Of a stretch of 14,392 nt of DNA, positions 7,579-14,392 are shown piece by piece; within the stretch, counting starts at the first letter, position 1; each line of letters starts with the position of its first letter. The translations under genes were made by a program, and so were the position numbers. This stretch comes from an uncultured Verrucomicrobiota bacterium (lineage in GTDB: Bacteria > Verrucomicrobiota > Kiritimatiellia > CAIVKH01): assembly GCA_937894535.1 (NCBI GenBank), contig CALBHI010000101.1, forward strand, positions 1 through 14,392, in the 5' to 3' direction. The notes beneath the pieces were generated by a model. That model was not told where the DNA came from, searched no databases, and saw nothing but the letters and a program-made list of their open reading frames with translations.

Positions 7579-8427
7579 TCAGGCCACTTTTTTCTGCATG
7601 AAGCGGAGCAGATTGACCAGCGTGCCCTTCAGCGCACCGCGCTTCACCACGACATCGATCAGACCGTGTTTCAGCAGGAATTCCGACCGTTGGAATCCTT
7701 CGGGCAAATCCTGCTGGGTCGTCTCCTTGATCACGCGGGGACCGGCAAAGCCGATCAGCGCTTCCGGTTCAGCCACGATCACATCACCGAGGGTGGCGAA
7801 ACTGGCCATGACGCCGGCGGTGGTCGGATGGGTCAACACGGGGATGTAGGCCAGACCGGCCGCGGCATGGCGGGCCAGGGCACCGCTGGTCTTGGCCATC
7901 TGCATCAGACTGAACATGCCTTCGTACATGCGGGCGCCGCCCGAGGCACAGATGAGCACGACCGGGAGCCCGTTGGCCGTACCGTGTTCGATCAGGCGGG
8001 TCACCTTCTCGCCCACCACCGCCCCCATGCTCGCGCCGAGGAAGGAGAAATCCATCACGCCGAGGCAAACCGGGAGATCCTCCATCAGGCCGGTCCCGAT
8101 GGTGATCGCGTCGTTGAAGCCGGTCTTCTTCTTGTTCTCGGCCAGCTTGCTCGTGTAGGAGGCCGTTCCGGTAAAGTTGAGGGTATCCACACTGACCAGG
8201 TCCTCGGCCATTTCCTTAAAGGAACCGGGTTCGGTCAGCAGCGCGATCCGGTCGCGGCGCGGCATCTGGAAATGGTAGCCGCACTTGGGGCAGACCTGGT
8301 TGTTCGCTTCAAGCTCCTGCTTGAAAACGATTTCTGAACAGCCGGGGCATTTCAGCCACAGCCCGTCTGGCATTTCGCGTTTACGCACTTTGATGGTCGA
8401 GTAATTCTTCTTGCTGAAAAATGGCAT
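7579..8427 (-). CDS. accD: Acetyl-CoA carboxylase carboxyltransferase beta subunit
   Basis: This 282-residue protein is the usual AccD length. With AccA it transfers the carboxyl group from carboxybiotin to acetyl-CoA, making malonyl-CoA for fatty acid synthesis. The N-terminal zinc ribbon has C27-x2-C30 and C46-x2-C49. The crotonase-fold body carries the oxyanion-hole sequence ICASGGARMYEG (159-170) and GFAGPRVI, followed by LPEGFQRSEFLL. The residue at 168 is tyrosine where glutamine is common in this motif; it is not a catalytic loss. The ribosome site AAGGA precedes the ATG and lies entirely in the 12-bp gap after the comF stop, so these two genes are probably cotranscribed. folC follows. 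No accA is visible in the window. Confidence 0.97.
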   Translation of the reverse strand: MPFFSKKNYSTIKVRKREMPDGLWLKCPGCSEIVFKQELEANNQVCPKCGYHFQMPRRDRIALLTEPGSFKEMAEDLVSVDTLNFTGTASYTSKLAENKKKTGFNDAITIGTGLMEDLPVCLGVMDFSFLGASMGAVVGEKVTRLIEHGTANGLPVVLICASGGARMYEGMFSLMQMAKTSGALARHAAAGLAYIPVLTHPTTAGVMASFATLGDVIVAEPEALIGFAGPRVIKETTQQDLPEGFQRSEFLLKHGLIDVVVKRGALKGTLVNLLRFMQKKVA

Positions 8428-8439
8428 AGGGACGTCCTT

Positions 8440-9165
8440 TTATTGACCCCGGGCAACCGTCACCACATCAACCGATGCCGCACCGGCTTGCATCAACGCA
8501 TGAGCACATGCGCTCACCGTCGCCCCAGTCGTCATGACATCGTCCACCAACAACACCCGTTGCCCGGACCAGCCACCGGCGGCCGAGGCCTCGAATGCAC
8601 CCATGACGTTAGTGACCCGCTGCCTTGCTGTCAAACGCGTTTGCGACGGGGTGGCTTTCGTGCGGATCAGGTGGCGCGGCGCGGCATACGCGATGCCCAG
8701 GCGCCGCGCCAAGGCCCGGGCGAGCAACGCCGCCTGGTTGTAACCGCGCTCGCGGCGTTTGACCGGATGCAGCGGGACGGCGCAGACCAGGTCGTAGGCC
8801 CCGGCCTCGTAGTGCGTGCGCACACAGCGCTCGATGAAATCCACCAGAATGGACTCCAACCACAAGGCATGGTTGTATTTGAAATGGGTGACCAACCGTT
8901 TTCCGAGCGGATTGTAATGAATCGCCGCACGCGCCTGGCGGTAATGCGGCGGCGATTCCGTGCAGGCCTGGCAAACATAGGCGTGATCCACCCGCCCGAA
9001 GACCGCCTCGCCGCACCAGGAACAAACCGGCAGGGCGATCACCGAAATCTCCGCCCGGCATGACCAGCACACGTCCGGATCCTCCGACCCCAACGCCTCC
9101 CCACAACCGGGACAGACCCGTGGATACAGCGCCTCCAGCCAACGTGCCAACAATCGAACCTCCAT
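8440..9165 (-). CDS. comF: ComF family phosphoribosyltransferase-like protein
   Basis: With the start chosen here the protein has 241 residues, the normal ComF size. The N-terminal double zinc finger has cysteine pairs C18/C21, C33/C36, C48/C51 and C65/C68. The C-terminal type I phosphoribosyltransferase domain contains VPLHPVKRRERGYNQA (130-145) and the PRPP-binding loop VLLVDDVMTTGAT (204-216). In naturally competent bacteria ComF proteins assist uptake or handling of incoming DNA; elsewhere the role is unclear. Start ATG 9165 has AAGGA at good spacing and gives the typical MEVRLLARWLEALYPRVCPGC opening. The frame extends upstream to 9288, but that segment is low-quality and runs into the repeat region. 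It is the first gene of a comF-accD(-folC) cluster, with only 12 bp to accD. Confidence 0.93.
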   Translation of the reverse strand: MEVRLLARWLEALYPRVCPGCGEALGSEDPDVCWSCRAEISVIALPVCSWCGEAVFGRVDHAYVCQACTESPPHYRQARAAIHYNPLGKRLVTHFKYNHALWLESILVDFIERCVRTHYEAGAYDLVCAVPLHPVKRRERGYNQAALLARALARRLGIAYAAPRHLIRTKATPSQTRLTARQRVTNVMGAFEASAAGGWSGQRVLLVDDVMTTGATVSACAHALMQAGAASVDVVTVARGQ

Positions 9166-9247
9166 GCCTGTTCCTTGCCACCCCGCCCAAGCCAAGTCAA
9201 GCGCTTTACTGTTTTTACCATCATGTGGTTCTGCCCGGTAGGCGCGG

Positions 9248-9310
9248 CTATGTCCCTTGTTGCTACGTCTATGTCCCTGCTTCCGCAATGTCCCTATATC
9301 CTATGTCCCT
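9248..9310. repeat. Four spaced copies of CTATGTCCCT (AGGGACATAG on minus)
   Basis: CTATGTCCCT occurs exactly at 9248-9257, 9269-9278 and 9301-9310, and with one mismatch (CAATGTCCCT) at 9286-9295. All share the 8-mer ATGTCCCT in the same orientation. Start-to-start distances are 21, 17 and 15 bp, so this is not a perfect tandem array. The repeats lie between the divergent comF and peptidase genes and could be regulator sites or remnants of a dispersed repeat family. Confidence 0.7.
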
Positions 9311-9346
9311 ATTCCCATGATGGATGCGGTGGGTTATCGTGACGGC

Positions 9347-10303
9347 ATGAGGTCTGTGGCGCGTATCGCGGTGGCGGTGGGGATGGTGGTGCTGGCGATC
9401 TGGCTGGTGATCGCCCAACCGGGTTGTTCGACGCAAACGCCCGTTTCAATCTCTGTCCCCACCGATCGGCTGGAGCAGCATGTGCAGCGGTTGAGCGGCT
9501 CGTTTCATCCGCGCAGTTGGCGGCATGCCGCCAACCTTGACCGCTGTGCCGACTACGTGCGCGGCGAACTGGTCGAGGCCGGGGCGGTGGTGCGCGACCA
9601 GGTCTACGAGGTGCGGGGCATGACTTTCCGCAACGTGATCGGGCGGTTTGGACCGGAGAAGGGCGACCTGTTGGTGGTCGGGGCGCACTACGATGCGTAC
9701 GAGAGCACCCCGGGGGCCGACGACAACGCGAGCGGCATCGCGGTGCTGCTCGAGCTTGCCCGTTTGCTCGGAACCCGCCCACCGGCACGACCGGTGGAGT
9801 TGGTGGCCTTCACGCTGGAGGAGCCGCCGTTTTTCCGCACCGAACACATGGGTAGCGCCCGGTATGCCGCCGAACTGAAGGCATCGAACCAACCGGTCGC
9901 CGGTGTGATCATCCTGGAGATGGTCGGCTATTTCACCGACGCGCCCTTTTCGCAACGGTACCCTTCCCCGTTGCTCTGGTTGATGTATCCGTCGCGCGGA
10001 AACTTTCTCGCCGTGGTCGGACGGTTTGACCAGGGGCGCTGGATCAGCAAGGTGAAACGCGGCATGGCCGGAACCACCCCCCTGCCCATCCACTCCATCC
10101 GCGCCCCAACCGCGCTGCCCGGCATCGACTTCTCCGATCACCTGAACTTCTGGGCCCAGGGGTATCCGGCGGTGATGCTGACCGATACCGCCTTCTACCG
10201 GAATACGGCCTACCACACAGCCGATGATACGGTGGACCGTCTGGACCTGCGCCGCATGGCCGAGGTCACCACCGCGGTGGCCGCCTTTATCCACGCGCCG
10301 TGA
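9347..10303 (+). CDS. M28-family zinc metallopeptidase, membrane-anchored or exported
   Basis: From ATG 9347 the protein has 318 residues. An N-terminal hydrophobic segment (about 7-24) after MRSVAR acts as a signal peptide or anchor; C27 follows QPG, so the lipobox is poor. The catalytic domain shows the two-zinc aminopeptidase pattern: H114 and D116 in GAHYDAYES, the bridging D125 in PGADDNASG, the glutamate pair E158-E159 in FTLEEP, E191 in ILEMVGY and H290 in AYHTADDT. It should remove N-terminal residues from peptides outside the cytoplasm, though glutaminyl-cyclase-like members share this fold. No strong ribosome site marks the start: ATGs at 9317 and 9320 would add about ten residues before the hydrophobic segment. 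9347 is preferred because it leaves a standard signal sequence. Confidence 0.88.
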   Translation: MRSVARIAVAVGMVVLAIWLVIAQPGCSTQTPVSISVPTDRLEQHVQRLSGSFHPRSWRHAANLDRCADYVRGELVEAGAVVRDQVYEVRGMTFRNVIGRFGPEKGDLLVVGAHYDAYESTPGADDNASGIAVLLELARLLGTRPPARPVELVAFTLEEPPFFRTEHMGSARYAAELKASNQPVAGVIILEMVGYFTDAPFSQRYPSPLLWLMYPSRGNFLAVVGRFDQGRWISKVKRGMAGTTPLPIHSIRAPTALPGIDFSDHLNFWAQGYPAVMLTDTAFYRNTAYHTADDTVDRLDLRRMAEVTTAVAAFIHAP

Positions 10304-10352
10304 CACGGCGTTCGCGCACCGTACCGTCCATCGCGGCAACGATTCCGGCCAC

Positions 10353-10381
10353 AAAAAAGCCCGGCGGAATTACCGCCGGGC
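10353..10381 (-). terminator. Rho-independent terminator after the DUF481 gene
   Basis: On the minus strand GCCCGGCGG, loop TAATT and CCGCCGGGC form a perfect 9-bp GC-rich stem, immediately followed by six T. It ends the DUF481 transcript 28 bp past its stop codon. No matching T-run exists for the convergent peptidase gene on the other strand. Confidence 0.95.
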
Positions 10382-10408
10382 CGTCGCGATCGGGTCGAGG
10401 GGTCCTGT

Positions 10409-11146
10409 CTAGAACAGGGTGTAGGACAAGGCGCCGATGACCGTCAGGTCGTTGTCGTCGCGCCCGGGGGCCGGTTCGCTGTCGTAGGCGTTCTTGACGA
10501 CAAGGCGCACGTTGATCTTCTCGCTGACCGGGGCTTCGACGCCGATCTCAAGGTTGAGCAGGTAGGTGTCGAAGTCGTCGATCTTCGGCAGGTACTCGGC
10601 CGACTGCCAGACTTTGGCGTTTGTGGTCAGCGACCGCTCGTAGCGCTCGGCGATGCGCAGCGCGATGTCCTCGGTGGTCTCGCCGCCCTTTTTCTCGCCG
10701 ACCACGGCGGGACCGACTTCGGTGCTCAGCGTGGCTTTGTCGTTTTTCATCAGGAAGTAACCGAGGCCGGGTGACACCACCCACCGGTAGTCGAGGTCGG
10801 CAATGTCGTCCGTCTTGTAGCTGGCGTTCAGCGCGGCATAGGCCCGTTCGCTCAGCAGGTGGCGGTAATCAAAGGCCGCGCTCGCATTGTCGGTCGTCTT
10901 GTCGTCGTCGGTTTCGCCGTAGGCACCATCGAGGGCCAAGCGCACCGAGTTCTTCTCGTCGAGCTTGCGGTCGTAGTTAAATGCGGCATTGAACATCGAG
11001 TTATCGGTGTTGCCTTCGTTCACGGTGAGTCCGAGGGCGATCGATGAACTGGCCGCCTTCTCCTCGGCGACCGCCTCGGCGGCCCATACCGCACCCGCGA
11101 CCATGGCCACACTCAACGAACCGGCTAGCATCAACTTTTTCAACAT
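10409..11146 (-). CDS. DUF481 (YdiY-like) outer-membrane beta-barrel protein
   Basis: This 245-residue protein has a Sec signal peptide (MLKKLMLAGSLSVAMVAGAVWA, cut near residue 22). An acidic mature N-terminus leads into alternating beta strands such as SIALGLTVNEGNTDNSMFNA, RLALDGAYGE and AALNASYK. It ends in SYTLF, with the terminal phenylalanine typical of outer-membrane barrels recognised by the BAM machinery. The pattern and length fit DUF481 proteins, small barrels of unknown function sometimes linked to salt or envelope stress. AAGGAGAT lies seven bases before the ATG. It is a single-gene unit: its own promoter lies upstream and a strong terminator follows. It converges on the M28 peptidase gene. 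Confidence 0.88.
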   Translation of the reverse strand: MLKKLMLAGSLSVAMVAGAVWAAEAVAEEKAASSSIALGLTVNEGNTDNSMFNAAFNYDRKLDEKNSVRLALDGAYGETDDDKTTDNASAAFDYRHLLSERAYAALNASYKTDDIADLDYRWVVSPGLGYFLMKNDKATLSTEVGPAVVGEKKGGETTEDIALRIAERYERSLTTNAKVWQSAEYLPKIDDFDTYLLNLEIGVEAPVSEKINVRLVVKNAYDSEPAPGRDDNDLTVIGALSYTLF

Positions 11147-11182
11147 GCGGATCTCCTTCGATAGGTTTTGTTAGGTCCGGCA

Positions 11183-11211
11183 AATCTAAACACAATCCAA
11201 AACGATTACAA
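11183..11211 (-). promoter_or_regulatory. Predicted promoter of the DUF481 gene
   Basis: On the minus strand TTGTAA (11206-11211) and TAGATT (11183-11188) are exactly 17 bp apart in a locally AT-rich stretch; each matches four of six consensus bases. This leaves a leader of about 30 bases before the ATG at 11146. Confidence 0.5.
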
Positions 11212-11265
11212 ATGTTTCGCGCGGCTGCGGGTTGGCCCGGTGGCGCGGAGCCTCGGGTGCGGGCG

Positions 11266-11442
11266 TTACATCAGGGATTTCTGGCGGGTGTGGACGATGA
11301 GCCGGACCAGCCGACGTGCGCTGTCGAACTCGGCATCGATCTTCTCGCGCGGAGCCCCGGTAATCAGGACCATCCCGGTTGGACGCGGCAGACGGAAGAT
11401 GTGACGCGGCCGGCTCATCCATTCTTTGATCATGCAAATCAT
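11266..11442 (-). CDS. Small basic protein, 58 residues, unknown function
   Basis: I do not recognise this protein. The reading frame begins MICMIKEWMSRPRHIF, contains MVLITGAPREKIDAEF (24-39) and ends with an arginine-rich helix-like segment RRLVRLIVHTRQKSLM. It is strongly basic (about twelve Lys/Arg against five Asp/Glu). About three quarters of third codon positions are G or C, as in neighbouring genes, and an in-frame stop just upstream fixes the start at 11442 or 11433. AGGG lies seven bases before ATG 11442. It starts 36 bp after the glycosidase stop on the same strand, so it may be read from that transcript. It may be a real small gene or a chance frame; the regular codon pattern favours the former. 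Confidence 0.5.
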   Translation of the reverse strand: MICMIKEWMSRPRHIFRLPRPTGMVLITGAPREKIDAEFDSARRLVRLIVHTRQKSLM

Positions 11443-11478
11443 GGCATTACCCTACCCGATCCATTCGCCAGGTCCAAC

Positions 11479-13587
11479 TCAGGCGAGGTGGATCCGTTCA
11501 AGGGCGCTGGTGGTGCGGTTGCCCTTGCGGTCTTCGGCTTCGATGAAATACCGCACCGTGCCGGCCCCGACCGGCAGTTCGGCCGTGAAGTGTTCGGCGG
11601 TGCACCGCGCGCCGGTGCGGCAGGGGTAGGCCCCGCGGTTGGTCATGGGCACGACGATCTCGGCCGCGCCGCTGCGGATCACCAAACGCACCGAGGCCAC
11701 CCCGCTGACATCGTACACGAAGGTGTGCAGCACACCCTGGTCGCCGGCCTTGATCAGGCCACCCTGTCCCCAGGTCTGGCCGCCCGGATTTTCGGGCAGC
11801 ACCCACGGCGGGAAGATGGTCGGGCCGGTGGTATCGCGTCCGGTGGCGACCAGGTCATCCAGGGCGCCGCGCACGAGGTCGATGCCGCCGTTGGCGGCGG
11901 CAGTGACTTGGCCATCCCAGACATCCTGACCGGTCCAATACCAGTAACAACTGGTCTCGGCGGTAAGCAACAGGCGGGCGGCCTGGGCGAGGGTTTCGCC
12001 TCCGCGCCGGGCATCCTCGAGGCTGTGCACGGCGTTCTGGAAGGCGGTGAGCACGGCCCACGAATTCAGATCGGGCGAATAGTCGTCGCGGTAGCGGCTG
12101 AACCATTTGGCAAACTGCGGATCCCCGTTGTCGGCGCCGGCCCACGAACCGGGCTCGATGTGGATGGACTGCGACGGATCGGGCGGGAACAGGTCGAGGT
12201 AGTCGCGGATGGTGATCAGTTCGAACCGGGGATCCTGTTGCAGCCAGTTGACCAGGCCATCGGTGTTATGGCGGTAATAGCTGTCGGTGCCGCCGCCGTA
12301 GTTGTCGCCGTCGGAGTGCAGCAGGAAAAACGGCGGATGTTTGGGATCGATCGCACCGGGTCGCGCCAACTGGTCGTGCAACTGGCCGAAGCAGTCGGGA
12401 TACTGGAGCGCACCGAAGCCGCCGCGGGCGTCCTCGTTGCCGAGGTAACGTTCGGCCGGCACGGCGATGATGCGGTGTTGCTGGCCGGAGGGATCCTCGT
12501 AGTGCACGTACTCGGGCTTGAGTTGGCCGGGGCTGATCTTCGAACCGGCCCAGACGTTCTGCAACTGGTACCAGTCGCCGGCCGGCGGATTTTCCTGCTC
12601 GGCGCGGTTGGGCGGGAGCATACCTTCGTTCGCGCCGGCATAGGGATAGTCGCGCGAGGCGCGGGCGCGGTGGATGCTGTCGTAGATCACCGCTTCGACG
12701 CCGGCCTGGTTCAGCGCGGGAATCATGCGCACATGGAAGGCGGTCTCCGGCGGGAACAGGATCCGCGCGGCGGGCTGGCCGAAGGTGCGTTCGATGATGG
12801 CGCGGTGCCATTCGATCTGGCGGACGATGTCGCGGGCGGGAATGAGGGGCATCAGCGGATGGAAAAATCCAAAGGCGGTGAACGCGAGGCGCGGGTTGCC
12901 GAGCTTCGTGCGCGCGGCGGCGGCGCGTTGCAGCGGCTCGCGCCAGCCGCGGAACTGTCCGCCGCACAGGCCTTCGCGCTCGCAGCGGTCGAGTTGCTCG
13001 ATCAACGAACCGCTCCAGCTTGTGCTGAGACCGGCGTGGGCAAGTCCGCCGTCGATGTAGCGTGACACGGCGTCATTCAGGTAATCGGAATAGGCACCGC
13101 GCCGAGATCCGAAAATGCCGTCCTTCTCGCCATCCCAGTAGGCGGTATCCACCGTATTGTAATACGGCTGGTGCATGTGCTTGTGGATGCCGAAATAGAT
13201 CTTCGTGGCGACCGAGCCGCGGGGCGGCGCCTGGCGCACGACGCGGACCTGGGGCGGCGCGGCGAGCTCGAGCACGGTGTGGTGCTTCACCCAGTCGTGT
13301 CCGCCCGCGCGGGTGATGTCGGCTACGCGACAACTTTCGACCTGGATCGGGTGGCGGCCCGGGGCGAGCAGGCCGGCCGGCACATCCACGGCATACCGGC
13401 AGTCATCCAACCGGCGCACCTGGTCGCGGGTGAACAACACTTCCTGGCCATGGGGACGGACGATCACCTGCGGAAACGGAGCCGGCGCATCGGTTTCAAA
13501 GAGGATGGCGAACGGCTTGTTTTTCCCGGTGGACGGATCCACCTCCGGCTTCGGATCCAGATCAATGGCGGTAATGCTGGTCAACAT
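11479..13587 (-). CDS. GH57-like glycoside hydrolase (alpha-glucan type), cytoplasmic
   Basis: This 702-residue protein has a beta-sandwich N-terminal domain (about 1-110), a GH57-type barrel (about 128-560) and a C-terminal immunoglobulin-like domain (about 605-702, ending VRYFIEAEDRKGNRTTSALE). The barrel opens with GIHKHMHQPYYN (133-144), the HxHQP-type first region. ILFPPETAF (276-284) has E281 in the position of the family's nucleophile, HSDGDNYGGG (424-433) is the likely fourth region with D426/D428 as acid-base candidates, and LLTAETSCYWYWTG (540-553) resembles the fifth region. No signal peptide is seen, so it probably acts on internal glycogen or maltodextrin. Hydrolase versus glucanotransferase or branching activity cannot be decided. 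Start ATG 13587 has AGGGGA seven bases upstream; a frame extension to 13668 lacks such a site. The tRNA-Leu gene lies upstream on the same strand. Confidence 0.85.
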   Translation of the reverse strand: MLTSITAIDLDPKPEVDPSTGKNKPFAILFETDAPAPFPQVIVRPHGQEVLFTRDQVRRLDDCRYAVDVPAGLLAPGRHPIQVESCRVADITRAGGHDWVKHHTVLELAAPPQVRVVRQAPPRGSVATKIYFGIHKHMHQPYYNTVDTAYWDGEKDGIFGSRRGAYSDYLNDAVSRYIDGGLAHAGLSTSWSGSLIEQLDRCEREGLCGGQFRGWREPLQRAAAARTKLGNPRLAFTAFGFFHPLMPLIPARDIVRQIEWHRAIIERTFGQPAARILFPPETAFHVRMIPALNQAGVEAVIYDSIHRARASRDYPYAGANEGMLPPNRAEQENPPAGDWYQLQNVWAGSKISPGQLKPEYVHYEDPSGQQHRIIAVPAERYLGNEDARGGFGALQYPDCFGQLHDQLARPGAIDPKHPPFFLLHSDGDNYGGGTDSYYRHNTDGLVNWLQQDPRFELITIRDYLDLFPPDPSQSIHIEPGSWAGADNGDPQFAKWFSRYRDDYSPDLNSWAVLTAFQNAVHSLEDARRGGETLAQAARLLLTAETSCYWYWTGQDVWDGQVTAAANGGIDLVRGALDDLVATGRDTTGPTIFPPWVLPENPGGQTWGQGGLIKAGDQGVLHTFVYDVSGVASVRLVIRSGAAEIVVPMTNRGAYPCRTGARCTAEHFTAELPVGAGTVRYFIEAEDRKGNRTTSALERIHLA

Positions 13588-13727
13588 ACGGAAATCCCCT
13601 GAAATCACCGGGACACAACCCAGCCCGGATTGCTGAAAAGATAGCCATACCGGAGACGTCCAAGGCAAAGGGAAAATGGCGGGATGCGCTGATTTTCGAG
13701 GACGCTCACGGAGGAGAAACAGGAAGG

Positions 13728-13814
13728 TGGTGCACTCGAGAGGACTTGAACCTCCACGCCATCGCTGGCATAAGAACCTGAATCTTACGTGTCTGCCAAT
13801 TCCACCACGAGTGC
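13728..13814 (-). tRNA. tRNA-Leu (anticodon CAG)
   Basis: The 87-base gene folds as a class II tRNA. The acceptor stem is GCACTCG/CGAGTGC with discriminator A and an encoded CCA end. The anticodon stem is TAAGA/TCTTA around loop TTCAGGT, giving anticodon CAG for codon CTG. A long variable arm (GCC-AGCGAT-GGC) and the T-arm GGAGG-TTCAAGT-CCTCT are present. The leucine identity follows from the anticodon and the long variable arm. Confidence 0.97.
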
Positions 13815-13827
13815 GACCGGCGGGAGG

Positions 13828-13857
13828 AAGCTAGCAAGACCGGGTCCCGGTTGTCAA
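13828..13857 (-). promoter_or_regulatory. Predicted tRNA-Leu promoter with perfect -35 box
   Basis: TTGACA (13852-13857) is a perfect -35 match, 18 bp before TAGCTT (13828-13833), a weak -10. Transcription would start about seven bases upstream of the mature tRNA 5' end. The whole spacer is taken up by the palindrome ACCGGG-T-CCCGGT (13839-13851). Confidence 0.5.
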
Positions 13858-13879
13858 CCGGGGTTTGCGCAAAACCCCG
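13839..13879. repeat. Three overlapping perfect palindromes upstream of tRNA-Leu
   Basis: ACCGGG-T-CCCGGT (13839-13851), CCCGGTT-GTC-AACCGGG (13846-13862) and CGGGGTTT-GCGCA-AAACCCCG (13859-13879) are each perfect and share arms with the next. The folds are therefore mutually exclusive. The third could also help end transcription of the gene whose stop is at 13890, though no T-run follows it. Confidence 0.75.
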
Positions 13880-13889
13880 CGCCGCACCC

Positions 13890-14392
13890 TCAACGGTTGT
13901 TGATGATGCTTTGCACCGGCTTTGGACCGGTCGGGCCGCCTTGCTGGCCGATGGATTCAACCGATCCGTCCGCCTTCGTACTCAGGCTGATTGTGCTGTA
14001 CTCCTGGCCAAAGATCTTCTGGTCCATCATCGAACCATACGGGGAGTAGGTCAGGTGGAGGATCCGGTTCGGTGAGCTTTTGAACAGGATATGGGCATTG
14101 CCGGCGGCATCCACGACCATCTGGGGTTTCTCGTTCATGACCGAACGGCCCAAGGGGAAGACACCGTAGCAGAGGCTGGCATCCTCGTCGTCGATGCGCA
14201 ACAGGATGTGGTCCTGCTGGCGGCGGTTCAGGTGGAAAATCTTGTAGGTGCGGGACGAGCCATCGGAAGGGACATTGGCGGTAACACGCATCACCTCGCG
14301 ACCGGCTACGACTTCGATGTGACGTTTTTCCCCCTGGTAGGTTTTGCCCATCCAATCCACGCACGGCTGGATGCTGTAGAAACCCGGCCGGG
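13890..14392 (-). CDS. Beta-propeller-like protein of unknown function (5' end cut by window edge)
   Basis: The last 166 residues are visible; the frame is open to the right edge (RPGFYSIQPCVDWMGKT and on), so the start lies outside. The visible part is rich in short beta strands. It contains MVVDAAGNAHILFKS followed by NRILHLTYSPYG, a pattern common in blades of propeller proteins that read the environment or act on glycans. It ends in a Gly/Pro-rich tail, VESIGQQGGPTGPKPVQSIINNR. No catalytic motif can be seen in this portion, so no enzyme function is claimed. The stop is about 75 bp upstream of the tRNA-Leu gene on the same strand, and the interval is filled by the overlapping palindromes. 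An internal GTG or ATG start is unlikely because coding clearly continues upstream. Confidence 0.8.
   Translation of the reverse strand, partial: RPGFYSIQPCVDWMGKTYQGEKRHIEVVAGREVMRVTANVPSDGSSRTYKIFHLNRRQQDHILLRIDDEDASLCYGVFPLGRSVMNEKPQMVVDAAGNAHILFKSSPNRILHLTYSPYGSMMDQKIFGQEYSTISLSTKADGSVESIGQQGGPTGPKPVQSIINNR

Noticed and set aside
6416..7849. Plus-strand open frame of 477 codons antisense to folC and accD.
   Set aside because: It is a shadow of two firmly identified genes, with no motif of its own.
9166..9288. Longer ComF protein starting at 9288.
   Set aside because: The extra 41 residues are not ComF-like, they run into the repeat cluster, and ATG 9165 has a good ribosome site and the typical family N-terminus.
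9248..9310. CRISPR array or simple tandem repeat.
   Set aside because: The repeat unit is only 8-10 bp and the spacing is irregular and short (15-21 bp); no cas genes are nearby.
11044..13065. Plus-strand open frame of 673 codons antisense to the glycosidase, the small gene and the start of the DUF481 gene.
   Set aside because: It crosses three separate features and intergenic DNA, and its translation has shadow composition. The opposite strand carries clear GH57 and barrel sequence.

Overview
The window is a GC-rich bacterial chromosomal segment with ordinary housekeeping genes set between carbohydrate and surface functions. A secreted formylglycine sulfatase, a DUF481 outer-membrane barrel protein, a GH57-like glycosidase and many Shine-Dalgarno-led genes suggest a Gram-negative heterotroph. 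The protein style fits the PVC superphylum (Kiritimatiellota/Verrucomicrobiota type). That placement is an inference from general resemblance, with no marker gene in the window to prove it.

Left part (1-4031): a truncated arylsulfatase gene (-) diverges from a LysR-type regulator gene (+). The 160 bp between them holds a T-N11-A palindrome and a second copy of its 9-bp core. Then comes the ilvB-ilvH operon (-) for branched-chain amino acid synthesis. The ilvH Shine-Dalgarno overlaps the ilvB stop codon, and a palindrome-rich promoter region lies upstream of ilvB.

Middle (4032-9165): an S-adenosylmethionine hydrolase (-, DUF62 family) diverges from a 407-residue protein of unknown function (+) with a strongly acidic middle. 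The next cluster, all on the minus strand, is comF, accD and folC: a ComF-type phosphoribosyltransferase, the acetyl-CoA carboxylase beta subunit and folylpolyglutamate/dihydrofolate synthase. accD next to folC is a known arrangement in gammaproteobacteria.

Right part (9166-14392): four short spaced repeats (CTATGTCCCT type) precede an M28-family metallopeptidase (+). It converges on a DUF481 beta-barrel protein (-), which has a textbook terminator. Further right, all on the minus strand, are a 58-codon small gene, a cytoplasmic GH57-like glycosidase, tRNA-Leu(CAG) with encoded CCA, and the 3' end of a beta-propeller-like protein cut by the window edge. The tRNA promoter is built into a chain of three overlapping perfect palindromes.

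I found no CRISPR array, insertion sequence, phage gene or recognisable defence system. The best leads are regulatory: the tRNA-Leu promoter palindromes, the AGGGACAT-type repeats, the hairpin at the SAM hydrolase start, and the LysR/sulfatase operator pair. Two unrecognised proteins (407 aa and 58 aa) are also worth following up.
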